Made by a program: the position numbers and the translations under genes | Notes under the pieces: generated by a model | What the model saw: only the letters and a program-made list of their open reading frames with translations | The model's database searches: none | Told to the model about the DNA's origin: nothing | DNA from: Spirodela intermedia | Taxonomy: Eukaryota > Streptophyta > Magnoliopsida > Alismatales > Araceae | Assembly: GCA_902729315.2 (NCBI GenBank) | Contig: LR746264.1 | Location: forward strand, 4,551,878-4,615,877 | DNA: 64,000 nucleotides | Reading direction: 5' to 3' | Part shown: positions 12,961 through 24,780 of the stretch, piece by piece | Position numbering within the stretch: the stretch's first letter is position 1 | How the letters are laid out: each line of letters opens with the position of its first letter

Positions 12961-14705
12961 CTGACAGGATATGGTAGTTGATATTCTCCGCCCTCCTTTC
13001 CTTAGTCAGGTGGCTTTTCCGCTGTCGCTCTCCCGGCGCACGGCCAACCACGAGGCGCACGTTACGCCGTCACGCTGGAATCGTACGCCGACGGCGACCG
13101 GTTTGTCCGCCCGCCGGAAACCACGACCCCGAGCTTCCATCCCCACGAAGGAGCTGAGTGCCCCACCGTCGATCTCGATCTGGACGGTGGGTTGTGAACA
13201 CATCTTCTCTGTGGTCGCATTCTCAACTTGGAGGAAGGAAAAAAATGTGGAGATCCATTTTTCTGAAAAACATGATATTTAAGAGGGATGGGTTTATATT
13301 TTCTCTAAATATAGAAGAATAATTTGATGGAGTGTATGATTGAAAGATCATTTAATTGGATAATCTTTGATGATTTTTATTGCATAAATCCTTAACATTG
13401 AGAAAAAAGTCAACTCAAGGGTAAAATCATCACCAGCTGGAATTGTGTTGTTTTAGGAGTTTTGATTGTCCTGAAATAATTTAATGATGGCAAATCGACA
13501 TATATATAATCAAGTGAAAAGAGTATAGTTATATTTGATCAAATATAACATGATAATCCATTTGGGCACTTGTAAATAAAAGTAATGACTATGAGATCTT
13601 TGAGAACATCTTTATCACATTTAAAGTGTCTAGATGAGAACACAAACATATTTATCATATTTAATGCTTATGATTTGAAATTAATACACTCAAAATCATT
13701 CTTTTATATAGTAGATATATTTTTAATAAAAATTATATTATAACTCCAAGATTGAAAAAGAAATTTTGATTATGAAAAATGTTTATGTATGAAGTTTCAA
13801 GTATTGGGATGAAAATATGAAAATATTATCACATGAGGTCAATTTCCAAATGAATATGTTGAATTTGTTCTTGGAATCATTATTTACTTTTGAGCTATAT
13901 TATTCTTGATGCTCAAATTTGAATTAATGATTATCAATCTTAAGAAATCACAAATATGTGCTTAAACCACTAATATGAAAATGTTGAAGTAATATTTCAT
14001 GTTCATGCCTTGTTTGTGACAATGTGGATAATATTTCTATTTGAAATTATTACTTCATTTCAATTAATATTTATAAATTATCTTTACGCTTATCATACCT
14101 AATTCTGATATTATTGAACCCATTACCATCAGATATATATGTTATAGGTTTAAGGTTTTAGTATCGGTATAAACATAAAAAATATCTGAAAGATTTAAAA
14201 CTCACATCATATTTAGATATTTTTCTTAGATTTTCTAATTTTAGGAAAGAGATCATTGAGAAGGTAGAAAATAAAGAAAGACTAGATCAAATATTCATCT
14301 ATACATTGAGCCCTTCTCATCCACCTTAGTATGGACCTGACTATATATTCTTGTTACAAACATTTTGCAACATTCAAAGAGAAGCATTTTGACTAAAATC
14401 TAAAACTAAAGCCAAAACGATAAAGACGTGAAGTTGGGATTATGATTAGATCACAAAACATTTCATCCCAACTAAAATCAGCAAGAAGCCTTTATCATCC
14501 AAAAAGCTTCAACTTGATAAGAGGACCAAAACATTAAATCCATCAAATTCTAGCAACTTGTCAACATATATTAATTTTTGAAATTGTCACATAGTGAAAT
14601 CATTGATATTCTTTTGTAGTTGAACTTGCGATAGGCATGACTTATTTGTTGAAGCCTTAGTCTCAAGCTTCCATTCATGTGATAAGCAGTCCCCACTAAA
14701 GAGGA
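12961..14705. other. Intergenic, mostly AT-rich DNA; no gene seen
   Basis: The first ~300 bp are GC-rich with a short open frame of no recognisable family. From 13,270 on the DNA is strongly AT-rich with stops in all frames. At 14,590-14,640 about 45 bp resemble 27,290-27,340 near the end of the Athila-like element (both read TTGATATTCTTTTGT), so old retrotransposon DNA probably reaches into this flank. Confidence 0.5.
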
Positions 14706-17279
14706 TGATGGCAAGTGGGACTCGTCTCCATCAGCTCAGAAGACACCGGTAGTCCGAGTTCAGCCCGATCGAAGCGCGAAGACAAAGGAGCCTAGCTTTC
14801 GCTACACGGCCTAGTCCTTCAAGATGACGACATTCCACCTCCGCGACGACACGAGCTCGAGCTCACCTTTATCTTTCTTTGTATTTTCACGTTGACTTGT
14901 TGGGCCTCACGTTCGTGTGTTAGCAGGCCCAATTCTATGTGTGTGTTGTTGTTTGTGTCTCCCTTTCTTTAGGGTTTTATTGGGTCTCTCTTTTGAGGCC
15001 CAATTAAAACCCTAAGGGGAGGAACCTATACTTCTTTCCTTTTGGGCTTCTTTTGGGGCTTATTTAGGTCTTCATTTGAGGCCCACTTAAGCACCGTACG
15101 AGGGCCCTCCTCTTTCTCTTTTTAGGGGAGCTTATTGGGTCTCTCTTTTAGAGGCCCAATAAGCCCCTTTTGTAGCCTTTTTGTGGCTTATGGGCTTGAG
15201 GGCCTCAAGTGGGCCCACCTCCCCTTAGCCCACTGTGGGCCCCATATAAGGGGAGGTAGGACCCCCCCTCAAGGGGGTGCCGAATTTTGTGAGAAATTAT
15301 CGTTTGTGAGATACCTTCTTCGTGACCTAGGTTAGGGAGGGAAGGAGGGAGAGGAAGGCCATCGATACCCTGAGGACTTCGTTCATTGTGACGCTTCTAC
15401 TAAAGAAGTCCTGCCGCCGCCTGAGACCACTACCGCCGCCAGACATCTTCATTGCCACCCGTGAGATTGCCGCTGTCACCAGCCAAAACGGTCGCGGTTG
15501 CCGCTGCAGCCGCCGCCGCCTCTACTGGAACCCTGTCACGCCGTCATGACAAAAGGGGCTTGCTTCGCCTCCCTACGAGCCGTCGCAGAGAACTCTGCCG
15601 GAGTCTCTCGACTCCTAGTTTGACTGCCACCTCTTCCTTCGGAACTCCACCATAAACTCGCCGGAGTCGCCATCCGCCACTCCGCCTAGTCGCTGGCCGT
15701 TCGCCGACGAACGCCTACCTGCCGCCGACGTCAGGAGAGACCCTGCAGCCGTGCCGACGAACCAGATCCAATCCAAGCTCCTCATAGACCCCCGCCAGAG
15801 TTTTCCGACGATCCGCCGCCATCGCACCATTTCCAGTGCCGCCTAGACCAGGAGGGCTCAACCCTCCCTAGTATCGTCGGCTGGATCGCCTCCTTCCTTT
15901 GCTCCACTTCTCGGCGCCGCCAGAGAATGTCAATCCTTCCGGCGACGGTTGGGTTTCCGCCCAATCAACGACGCTCGGCATTCCCGCCGAAGTGCCGCCG
16001 ACGCTCGACACTCCCACTGAAGGGCTGCTGACACTCAGCATTCCTGTCGAAGCGTTGGCACCGCACGCGCCCCGCATGCCAGCTCCTGCGGCCCACGCGC
16101 CCTCCAGGCGCCGCCACCCACGTGCCCTAAGACATGCCACCCGGCTTGCCACGCATGTCTGCTAGCGTGCCCTTCGGCCCACCAGCAGGCCCTCTCCCAA
16201 TCCGACCGTGCCATGCCTTACGACGACGACTACGGCGACTCTCGACCAGGACCGACCGTCGACGCTGAACATCACTCTTCACCAGACGTCTCTGATTACG
16301 CCTCCTAAGAGCGTACCAGATGTGATGAAGAGCCTTCTCTTGCTACGCGGACCTAAGGATGAAGCTCCCTGACACACGCCCCACCTCCATCCAGCTCCTC
16401 TCCGTCGGAGAGCCTTCGAGACCGTGGACACTACACGACGATCCTCCCGAACGCTCAGGATTCCGGTGCATCACCGACGCATCGCCGTCGCAACGCCGGA
16501 ACTCTATTTTCCTGCTTTCAATTTACTTTACGCTTCATTTAGTGATAATTTTTGTGTTTTTAATTTACCAAGATATACTTTGTTCTATTACGATTCTTCC
16601 GGCTTTTACAGATCTTAATTTGATCAATTAAATCGTCTGTAATCACTTACGTAAGAATCACCAGGTGAAACTCTGTTTCCGCCCGATTCACGTTCGTCGA
16701 GCGCTGATGTCATCCTGACATCTGCACCCTTATTTCCCTTTTTCGTGAATTTTAAATATATTTCCTTTTTATTTCTTAGTATAAAATTCATAGAAAATCG
16801 TATTCATTGAGAAAAATTCTGAATAATTACCAGATATTATATTACATCCCTATGATCGACCTAGAAAATTACCGCTATTTTTGAAGCTTTTATTGAATTA
16901 TAATTGATATATTTATTTAGAAATACTTCTAAATATCCGAAAATTCGTATTTTCTAGTTTTATAAATTTTAGATTTGCGTGATTTAATATACAATGACTG
17001 AGTCACGTCAAATTTTGGCAGCCCTAGGCTACTTCACGACGACCGTTTCGCTGTCTATCCGGATGTAGATCGAGAGGGCCTCACACTTACCATCGTCAAG
17101 TGTTTCTTCGGGTTGTCCTAGGTTGATCGTGCATATTGGTACGCCTATCTGTACTTAGGTTACATGGTTTGCCCTAGAGTTTAGGGTCCATACATCCTGA
17201 TCGGATCGATCTGACTGCCCCACCCCGAGTCTTGAGTTTCATTGATCAGGAACAAGGGTTCTCGCCCTGTCCTGCATCA
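14706..17279 (+). repeat. 5' LTR of Ty3/gypsy element A, with a foreign 0.7-kb block inside
   Basis: The LTR begins TGATGG and ends GCATCA (TG...CA, with TGATG/CATCA inverted tips) and is followed after two bases by a Met-tRNA-like primer-binding site. Its extent is confirmed by an inverted second copy of the same family at 20,197-22,273. The copies align from end to end except for 16,298-17,019, which replaces about 207 bp of native LTR. Without the foreign block the length is about 1.85 kb, and restoring the lost part gives about 2.06 kb, close to the 2,077 bp of the other copy. The middle part (15,400-16,260) is GC-rich with shadow open frames on both strands that are not considered genes. 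Confidence 0.85.
16298..17019 (+). mobile_element. Fragment of an Athila-like LTR plus primer-site start, embedded in the LTR of element A
   Basis: This block matches 23,902-24,767, the 3' part of the Athila-like LTR, in the same orientation and with high identity. It extends past the LTR end (…GTCA) through AATTTTGGC into the primer-binding site, where it rejoins native LTR sequence (AGCCCTAGG). Relative to the other copy it lacks about 145 bp internally (equivalent to ~24,013-24,155). Because it includes bases beyond the LTR it is not a simple solo LTR. Confidence 0.8.
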
Positions 17280-17281
17280 AA

Positions 17282-17299
17282 TTGGTATTAGAGTCAGGT
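17282..17299 (+). other. Primer-binding site of gypsy element A (Met-tRNA type)
   Basis: TTGGTATTAGAGTCAGG lies two bases after the LTR end and matches the plant initiator-Met-tRNA primer site (TGGTATCAGAGCC) with C-to-T-type changes. Confidence 0.8.
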
Positions 17300-17412
17300 T
17301 TAGGTTACCACCTAACCTCGATCCCATGAAGATGCTCACCAAGCTTCCATACCACTAGTCGACCATTCATATAGGATTGCATTGGCATCTAGGCACCCAT
17401 AGGACCCAGCCA

Positions 17413-19200
17413 TGGCAGAGACACACTCAACCAGAGCTCGAAATTCACCATCATCACGACACCCGTGAAAGCCTTAGATCCCGCAACTCCCTAAGTAGCT
17501 AGAGTGGACACGAGTCCACCATCTCTGTCGAGATCGACGGATTCGATACCAGACCTCTCCCGACCCGGGAGACTCTAAGCGCTATGTCGGCCGAAGAGGC
17601 ATCAGGGCAGCCCCAGCCGCCCCAGCTACGAGCCACCGAGCTGGGAAGGAATCTGCACCCTACTATCCACCAAAGAGTACTAGGGGTTGTGGTAGAGGTG
17701 GCCGATGGCAACCTTCGCCTCGATACCCTTTGAGGGATGGAGCGTGCTCCCTCCTAGATGATGTCATGTGTAACATAACCTAGGCTATTGAGCGTCTGGA
17801 GCGAGCTACCTTGGTAGCCACAGCTCATGGCCCGCTGCCACCGGCTCCACCGCCGGTTGCGTATCCGGTCACACCACCGACCGCACCACCTGTTACATAG
17901 GCATATCAGGAGCATCGCAAGCCCCGCTGGCCCGTGAGCCCCTATAGTGATCCATATGATCACCAGTACCTTGATCACGATCATCATCGAGGGAATCTTC
18001 GTCGCCGTGACACACCTCGTCACGACGATGGCCATGATTAATTGGGGTGGTCGTTGGCCACAAGATACTTATGATCGCCGCGAGCCGGTCTACCTAGCTT
18101 GTAGGGACGATCTCCCATGTCCGCCACCACCACCACTCCGACCCCACTACGAGGACTATCGACCCCACGGACGCGACTAGGGACACGACAGGAGAGACCT
18201 TCCGGGTTACAGAGCTGACCCTTCTCGACGAGAGGAGCTCGATCGGCAAGCAGAGTGTCAGCCACGAGATCGCGATGATTACTACCGCGACTATCAGTGT
18301 GCTCTGGACTTTCACCGAGCACCCCAGGACGCCCACCAGGATCGTTACTATGATCAAGGGCGTTACCCGAGTCCTCCCCACTGTGACTTTGGTGGTGACC
18401 ATAGGGCTGATCGATTGGATGATCAGGACAGGCGACGTGAGGATCACAAGGGCCGCATACTGAAAAGTGTGCGTGCCGATGTGGCAGTCTTTGACGGCTC
18501 CTGTGAGCCCAAGGACTTCATAGATTGAGAGTCTAGTATGAACTCCTATTTCCAGTGGTACCGCATGGATGATGATTTATGCATAAAGTATGCGGAGATG
18601 AGACTTGACGGACAGGCCAAGATAGTTTGAGAAAACGAGAGCTACGCAGCACATCGACGAAGGCAACCCATCACATCATGGGTTGATATGGCATCACGCT
18701 TGAGGAACAAATATGTTCCTCAACAATATGCATCAATGTTGTTCCACAAGGCAAGATGCCTGTCCGAGACTACATTTAGGCTTTTGAGGAGTGCCACATG
18801 AGGTGTCGCTTTGTCGAGGACTCACGTGTGGTTTTGGGCATTTTCATCCACGAACTTGGTCCACGGCTTCGGAACGAGGTGCTGAAAAGCAACTAGTCTA
18901 AAGTAGATGAGGCCTACCGCATAGTAGAGCATATAGAGCGACCCATCGAGGACACACAGTTCACCCCACCTCCGATCACCACTAAGATCGTGTCCACGCG
19001 ATCTGCACAATCACCGACGACAGCACCAACGCGTACTAGAGTAGGGAACGGACATACTACACCAGCAACATCAGTAGGGTCTACACCACCCCAGCGTCCG
19101 CCACTAGCCGACGCATCCAATCGTGCCACGGCTGCGTCCTAAGCCCATATCACTTGTTTCAAGTGTAAGAGTAAGGGGCACCGAATGAGCCAATGCTCAT
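17413..19200 (+). pseudogene. Decayed Gag of gypsy element A, ending in a CCHC zinc knuckle
   Basis: Gag forms the retrotransposon's particle. The reading starts near ATGGCAGAG at 17,413 and is broken by many stops and at least one frameshift. An Arg/Asp/His-rich part (17,930-18,480) precedes a recognisable gag domain at 18,480-18,960 (pieces such as FDGSCEPKDFID and LDGQAKIV). In-frame TGA codons sit where related proteins usually have Trp. The nucleocapsid zinc knuckle is intact at 19,155-19,196: C-X2-C-X4-H-X4-C within CFKCKSKGHRMSQC. A TAA lies just upstream at 19,140. Family placement is from general knowledge of plant gypsy elements. It is not expected to be functional. Confidence 0.75.
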
Positions 19201-20196
19201 CTTCGAATCTCCTCATAGAGATCAAAGAATTGGGTAGCAGTTCACATGAGGATGACGTCCCTATAGGCGATGATGTCTACATTGTTGATGAGGGTTTGGC
19301 TGAGTGTGATGACACTCATGATTTGATTGGCTACATCCAGATCCAGCCAGCCACCGTACCCGCAGCCGAGGCTGCCTCTCTCATTGCCTCATCGACGAGC
19401 ACTTCATCAAAGAGGCTGGTCAACATCATTGTCCAGCGTCTATCTCAAGATGTGGTTCCTGCACCACAGCCAAACACCACGGCAGATAGAGAGATCACCC
19501 CGACACCGAGGACAACTATGCCCACATCTTCACCTACGACAGACGATTCCCTTCGCACGTCGATCTTCTACACCTATGTGAAAATCAACGGACATGCGTG
19601 CAAGGTGATCATGGACAGCAGTAGTTGCGTCAATGCCGTGTCAGACCAGGTCTTGCAGAGGGCAAGGCTAAGTACTATTAGCCATCTAGCCCCTTACGAC
19701 GTATCGTGGATAGATGCCACCACACTACCTGTTCGTCGACAGTGCCAAGTGCCACTTAGGGTGAGCACCTATGTGAGCACATCTTGTGTGATGTCCTTCC
19801 GATAAAAATCGGCGGCATCATACTTGGATGGCCCTAGTTGTTTGACTACGATGTCCAACTCATGGGAAGAGCAAACACTTGCTCTTTCATGTATTGAGAT
19901 CTCCGACTTGTTTAGTATCCGCATACCAACAAGCCCGCGCCAAAGAGTGACCCTAAGTCACGTATTGGGTTAATCGTGATGAAGGGACCTGCCTTTCAGC
20001 ACGAGATCACGTCGGATATAAATGGGTCCCCGACGTGCTTCGCTCTCGTTTTGGATATGCGAGATGACATGACCTTTACCCGCCTTCTCCAAAAGTCGAG
20101 GGTATGTTATTAGAGTACGCCGGCGTACTCCCAGAGGAGCTTCCCAGATAGCTGCCTCCATTGAGGCACATTCAGCATGCTATCGACTTGATTCCC
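19201..20196 (+). pseudogene. Retroviral-type aspartic protease region of gypsy element A (decayed)
   Basis: The frame that contains the zinc knuckle continues to 19,805. The protease starts around 19,566 and its active-site region reads CKVIMDSSSCVNAV, where the family norm is D-S/T-G; the catalytic Gly is replaced by Ser. After 19,805 stops and frameshifts accumulate up to the linker before RT, whose short match HIQHAIDLIP ends at 20,196, exactly where the antisense solo LTR begins. Probably inactive. Confidence 0.7.
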
Positions 20197-22273
20197 TGAT
20201 GCAAGACGGGGCAAACAGGGCGAGAACCCCCTATACCTAATCAATGAAATTCGAGACCCGAGATGGGGCAGTCGGACAGATCTAATAAGAATGTTTGGAT
20301 CTTAGACTCTAGGTCTGATCACGTAACCTAAGCACAGGCAGGCATACCAATATGCACGATCAACCCAAGACAACCCGGGGAAACACTCGACGATGGTAAG
20401 TGAGAGGCCCTCTCGGTCCACGTCTAGATAGATAGCGGAACAATCGTCGTGAGGTAGCCTAGGGCTGCAGCTCACGAACGGTGACGAATCTGGCACAGCG
20501 TCGGAAGTCACGATCCGATAATCGTCCTATCCTGTCTATGTTCTCCTGATGGCGGAGGAGACGAGCCAAGAAAACCCTTCGAGAGATAATTAAACTTAAG
20601 AGGAAGGGGTACGGAGCTAACCTTCAGGGCTGCGTAGCCCGGCGGGTCGTGACGGAGCAGAGATCCGACGAAGGCAGGGACGTCCGGTGAAGAGCGATGC
20701 TCAGTGTCGACGGTCGGTCCTGGTCGAGAGTCGCCGTAGCCGTCGTCGTAAGCCGTGGCACGGTCGGCGCGGGCGTGGGCCCGCAGGTGGGCCGAATGGC
20801 ACGCTAGCGAGCGTGGGTCCGCAGGTGGGCCGAAGGGCACGCTAGCGGGCGCGGGAGGCAAGCCGCGCGGCGGCCTTAGGGCACGCAGGAGCCGGCGCGC
20901 GGGGCGCGCGCGGCGGCAGCGCTTCGGCGGGAAGGCCGAGCGTCTGCTGCGCTTCGGCGGGAATGCCGAGCGTCAGCGGCGCTTCGGCGGGAAGGCCGAG
21001 CGTCGGCGGTTGGGGCGGAAACCCAACCGTCGCCGGAAGGATCGGCCTCTCTGGCGGCGCCGGGAAGCGGAGCAGAGAGGAGACGATCCGGCCGACGATA
21101 CCAGGGAGGGTTGAGCTCTCCTGGTCTAAGCGGCGCCGGAAACGGCGCGACGGCGGCGGAACGTCGGGAAACTCCGGCGGGGGCCTGTGAGGAGCTGGGA
21201 CTGGTTCTGGCTCGTCGGCACGGCTGCAGGGTCTCTCCCGACGTCGGCGGCAGGTAGGCGTTCGTCGGCGAACGGCCAGCGACTGGGCGGAGCGGCGGAG
21301 GGCGGCTCCGGCGAGTTTATGGTGGAGTTCCGGAGGAAGAGGCGGCAGTCGAACCAGGAGTCGAGAGACTCCGGCGGAGTGCTCGGCGACGGCTCGTAGC
21401 GAGGCGAAGCGAGCCCCTTTCGTCACGACGGCGTGACGGGGTTCCAGCAGAGGCGGCGGCGGCTGCAGTGGCAACCGCGACCGTTTCGTCCGGTGACGGC
21501 GGCGAGCTCCGGGGCGGCAATGAGATGGCCGGCGGCGGCAGTGGTCTCAGGCGGCGACGGGACTTCTCGGGCAGCAGCGTCACGAGGAACGAAGTCCTCG
21601 GAAGGGGGTATCGACGGCCTTCCTCTTCCTCCTTCCCTCCCTATCCTAGATCACGGAGAAGGTACTCACAAAACGATAATCTCTCTCAAAAATACGGCGC
21701 TCTCTTGAGGGGGGGGTCCTACTTCCCCTTGTATGGGGGCCCACAAGTGGGCTAAGGGGAGTTGGGCCCACTTGAGGTCCTCAAGCCCATAAGCCACAAA
21801 GGCTACAAAGGGGCTTATTGGGCCTCTTAAAGAGAGACCCAATAAGCTCCCCTAAAAGGAGAAAGAGGAGGGCCCTCTTACGGTGCTTAAGTGGGCCTCA
21901 AATGAAGACCCAAATAAGCCCCAAAAGAGGCCCAAAAAAGAAAGACACATAGGTCCCCCCCCCTTAGGGTTTTAATTGGGCCTCAAAGAAAGACCCAATA
22001 AAACCCTAAAGAAAGGGAGACAAACAACAACACACACACATAAAATTGGGCCCGTTAACACACAAATGCGAGGCCCAACAAGTCAACGTGAAAATACCAA
22101 TAAAGATAAGGGTGAGCTCGAGCTCGTCGTTGTCGCGGAGGTGGAATATCGTTATCCCGAAGGGCTAGGCCGTGTAGCAAAAGCCAGGCTCCTTCGTCTT
22201 CACACGTCGTTCGGGCTGAACTCGGACTGCCGGTGTCTCCTGAGCTAATGGAGACGAGTCCCGCTCGCCATCA
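20197..22273 (-). repeat. Antisense solo LTR of the element A family, inserted in RT
   Basis: This is an inverted copy of the LTR at 14,706-17,279: on the minus strand it begins TGATGGC at 22,273 and ends GCATCA at 20,197. The flanks read TTCCC (20,192-20,196) and TTCTC (22,274-22,278), a 5-bp target duplication with one mismatch. Protein similarity to RT stops at the left border and resumes in the same frame after the right border ([11 protein letters not shown] at ~22,285). No internal region accompanies it, so it is a solo LTR, normally produced by LTR-LTR recombination. The dense open frames on both strands here are compositional. Confidence 0.85.
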
Positions 22274-22278
22274 TTCTC

Positions 22279-23124
22279 AGAGCGTCACTCCCGAACCTAC
22301 CGCACTATCGCATGGAGCCAGCCAAGTACGAGGAGCTTAGCCGACAGGTACAAGAGCTTTTGGACAAGGGACTCATCCAGTCGAGCCTTAGTCCTTGCGT
22401 CATGCTTGCATTACTAGCGCCGAAGAAGGATGGCACTTGGCACATGTGCTGCGATAGTCGCACGATCAATAGGATAACGGTTAAATACCATTTTTCGATC
22501 CCGCGATTACAAGACTTATTCGACATGATGACAGGAGCCACTATCTTTTCAAAGATAGATCTACGCACTGGTTATCATCAGGTCAGGATACGCCCAGGGG
22601 ACGAGTGGAAGACCACCTTCAAGATCAAGGAGGGCTTGTACGAGTGGAAGGTCATACCATTTGGCCTCTCCAATGCGCCCAGTATGTTCCAGAGGCTAAT
22701 GAACGAGGTTTTACGCCCATTCATTGGCAAGTCCATTGTAGTATACTTCGACGACATCTTGGTCTATAGCGGTACCCGAGACTCCCACCTCCAACACTTA
22801 CGACAAGTGTTTAAGGCACTTCGATAGGAGAAGCTTTATACCCATCCTAAGAAGTGTAGTTTCTTCACTTCTGAGGTTACATTCCTCGGTTTTGTCGTCT
22901 TCGAGTGAGGAGTTTTTGCAGACCCTGAAAAGGTCTACGCAATAGTCACTTGGCCACGGCCAGACAACATACATGGCATCTGGAGCTTCATTGGACTAGC
23001 GACGTTCTACCGTCGCTTCATTCGGGACTTTAGTTCTGTCACTACTCTGCTTACTGATTGCCTCAAGAAGGAAACCTTCCTTTGGACAAAGGTAGTTGAG
23101 CAGGCCTTCGATCGGGTGAAGGCT
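22279..23124 (+). pseudogene. Reverse transcriptase of gypsy element A, truncated in the RT/RNase H linker
   Basis: RT copies element RNA into DNA. A 171-residue open stretch (from ~22,312) shows Ty3/gypsy RT blocks: [42 protein letters not shown] and the catalytic YFDD at 22,744-22,755. After TAG at 22,825 the same frame continues with HPKKCSFF and VTFLGFVV, a TGA at ~22,906, then FIGLATFYRRFIRDF, typical of the RT-RNase H junction. Similarity ends at 23,124, where the LTR of the Athila-like element starts. RNase H, integrase and the 3' LTR are absent from the window. Confidence 0.85.
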
Positions 23125-24758
23125 TGATAAGTTTTCATTATCATGAGTTAATAATTAGTAAATAATATATTTTTAGCCTTAACTCATGATAAATAGACTT
23201 ATATTTGTGTTAAAGTGTGAAAAGTGGTTTTCAATTGATTAATGTGAATTTTTAGGTAATTATGTGATTTTACATGAATTTATATGATTTTTACAGTCTT
23301 GCTTTTGAGATAAATGAAGAAAAAGAAATAAAAATAAGACAAAATGAGGGGGACCCACCGGCCAGCCGGGCTCACAAGCGGGTCGGAAGCTCAGTCGGGG
23401 AGTAGCCGCAAGCAAGGGCTCAAGCGACTTGGACCGATAGGGGCACGTGTGCGCCACTTCCCTTCCACGTCACCGATGGCCAGCCGGCTGTGAGGCAAAG
23501 AGTGGTCGTACACGCAAGAGAAGGAACTTTGCTTAGAAATGTAGCATTACTATATATTCGCCTGAAAAATCGGCGCACAACCAATGTGGGACTAAACCCG
23601 CGTCACACCTTCCTCAGAAGGGGCGGACAACCGGCGCGGGTTCGAATCCTCCTAGAGTCAAAAGTCATATATTTTTATCTGATTATTGCGACTTTCCTGC
23701 AGATCGCCGGTGAAGGATTAAGCAATGAGAATCGCTGGATCATCGGCAAAAATCTCGTCAACGCGATTGGCGGAGTGTTGCTACTAAAATTGCTGAACGA
23801 TTCACGATAAAAGGATCACAAATCCATCGAGTAAATCATCTCCGATTGATCGATGAACAAGCCGTCGTCGGGAAGAGGACGATCTGCCGGGAGACGAGTC
23901 GCCACCTCCTGAGAGCATACCAGATGCAATGAAGAGCCTCCTCTTACTACGCGGACCTGAGGATGAAGCTCCCTAACACGCGCCTCACCTCCATCCAGCT
24001 CCTTTCCATCGGGTGACAGCCGCTGGAGAGCCACAAAGTCACTGTTTTTCCGCTCCGTTGGGTGACAGCTGCCGAAGACGACTCGACGACCCATTTCATT
24101 AATCTTTAAACTTCGTGAGAAGATCTAGAGATTGCCCACGTCGTCCTTGCCTAATGAGAGCCTTCGAGGCCGTGGACACTGTACAACGATCCTCCCGAAC
24201 ACTAAGAATTACGGTGCATCGCTGACGCATCACTGTCGCGTTGCCGGAACTCTATTTTCCTGCTTTCAACTTACTTTACGCTTCATTTAGTGATAGTTTT
24301 TGTGATTTTAATTTACCAAAATATACTTTGTTCTATTACGATTCTTTCGGCTTTTACAGATCTTAATTTGATTAATTAAATCGTCTGTAATCGCTTACGT
24401 AAGAATCATTAGGCGGAAACAGAGTTCCGCCCGATTCGCATTCGCCGAGCGCTGACGTCATCCTGACGTCCGCACCCTTATTTCCCTTTTTTGTGAATTT
24501 TAAATATATTTCCTTTTCATTTCCTAGTATACAATTCATAGAAAATCGTATTCATTGAGAAAAATTCTGAATAATTACCAGATATTATATTACATCCCTA
24601 TGATCGACCTGAGAAATTACCGCTATTTTTGGAAGTTTTATTGAATTATAATTGATATATTTATTTAGAAATACTTCTAAATATCCGAAAATTCGTATTT
24701 TCTAGTTTTATAAATTTTAGATTTACGTGATTTAATATACAACGACTAAGTCACGTCA
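23125..24758 (+). repeat. 5' LTR of Athila-like element B
   Basis: It starts TGATAAGTTTTCATTATC directly after the broken RT of element A and ends CACGTCA just before a primer-binding-site-like sequence, giving 1,634 bp with TG...CA ends. The last ~850 bp occur again inside the other LTR at 16,298-17,019. The open frames here are short and without known domains. No second copy is found downstream, so the element has lost its 3' LTR or continues elsewhere. Confidence 0.8.
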
Positions 24759-24762
24759 AATT

Positions 24763-24780
24763 TTGGCGCTGTTGCCAGAG
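24763..24780 (+). other. Primer-binding site of element B
   Basis: TTGGCGCTGTTGCCAGAG resembles the site used by Athila/Tat-type plant gypsy elements (TGGCGCCGTTGCCGGGGA, often assigned to tRNA-Asp). It lies four bases after the LTR end. The 320 bp up to gag are an AT-rich leader. Confidence 0.7.

Noticed and set aside
15100-16170. Overlapping open frames on both strands in the first LTR
   Set aside because: The same kind of frames appears in the inverted copy (20,500-21,760); they result from GC-rich LTR sequence and show no domains.
23560-23690. Possible tRNA gene: perfect B-box-like GGTTCGAATCC at ~23,638
   Set aside because: No matching A box, the acceptor stem does not pair (TAGAGTC has no partner upstream), and the T stem has a mismatch; it lies inside a retrotransposon LTR.
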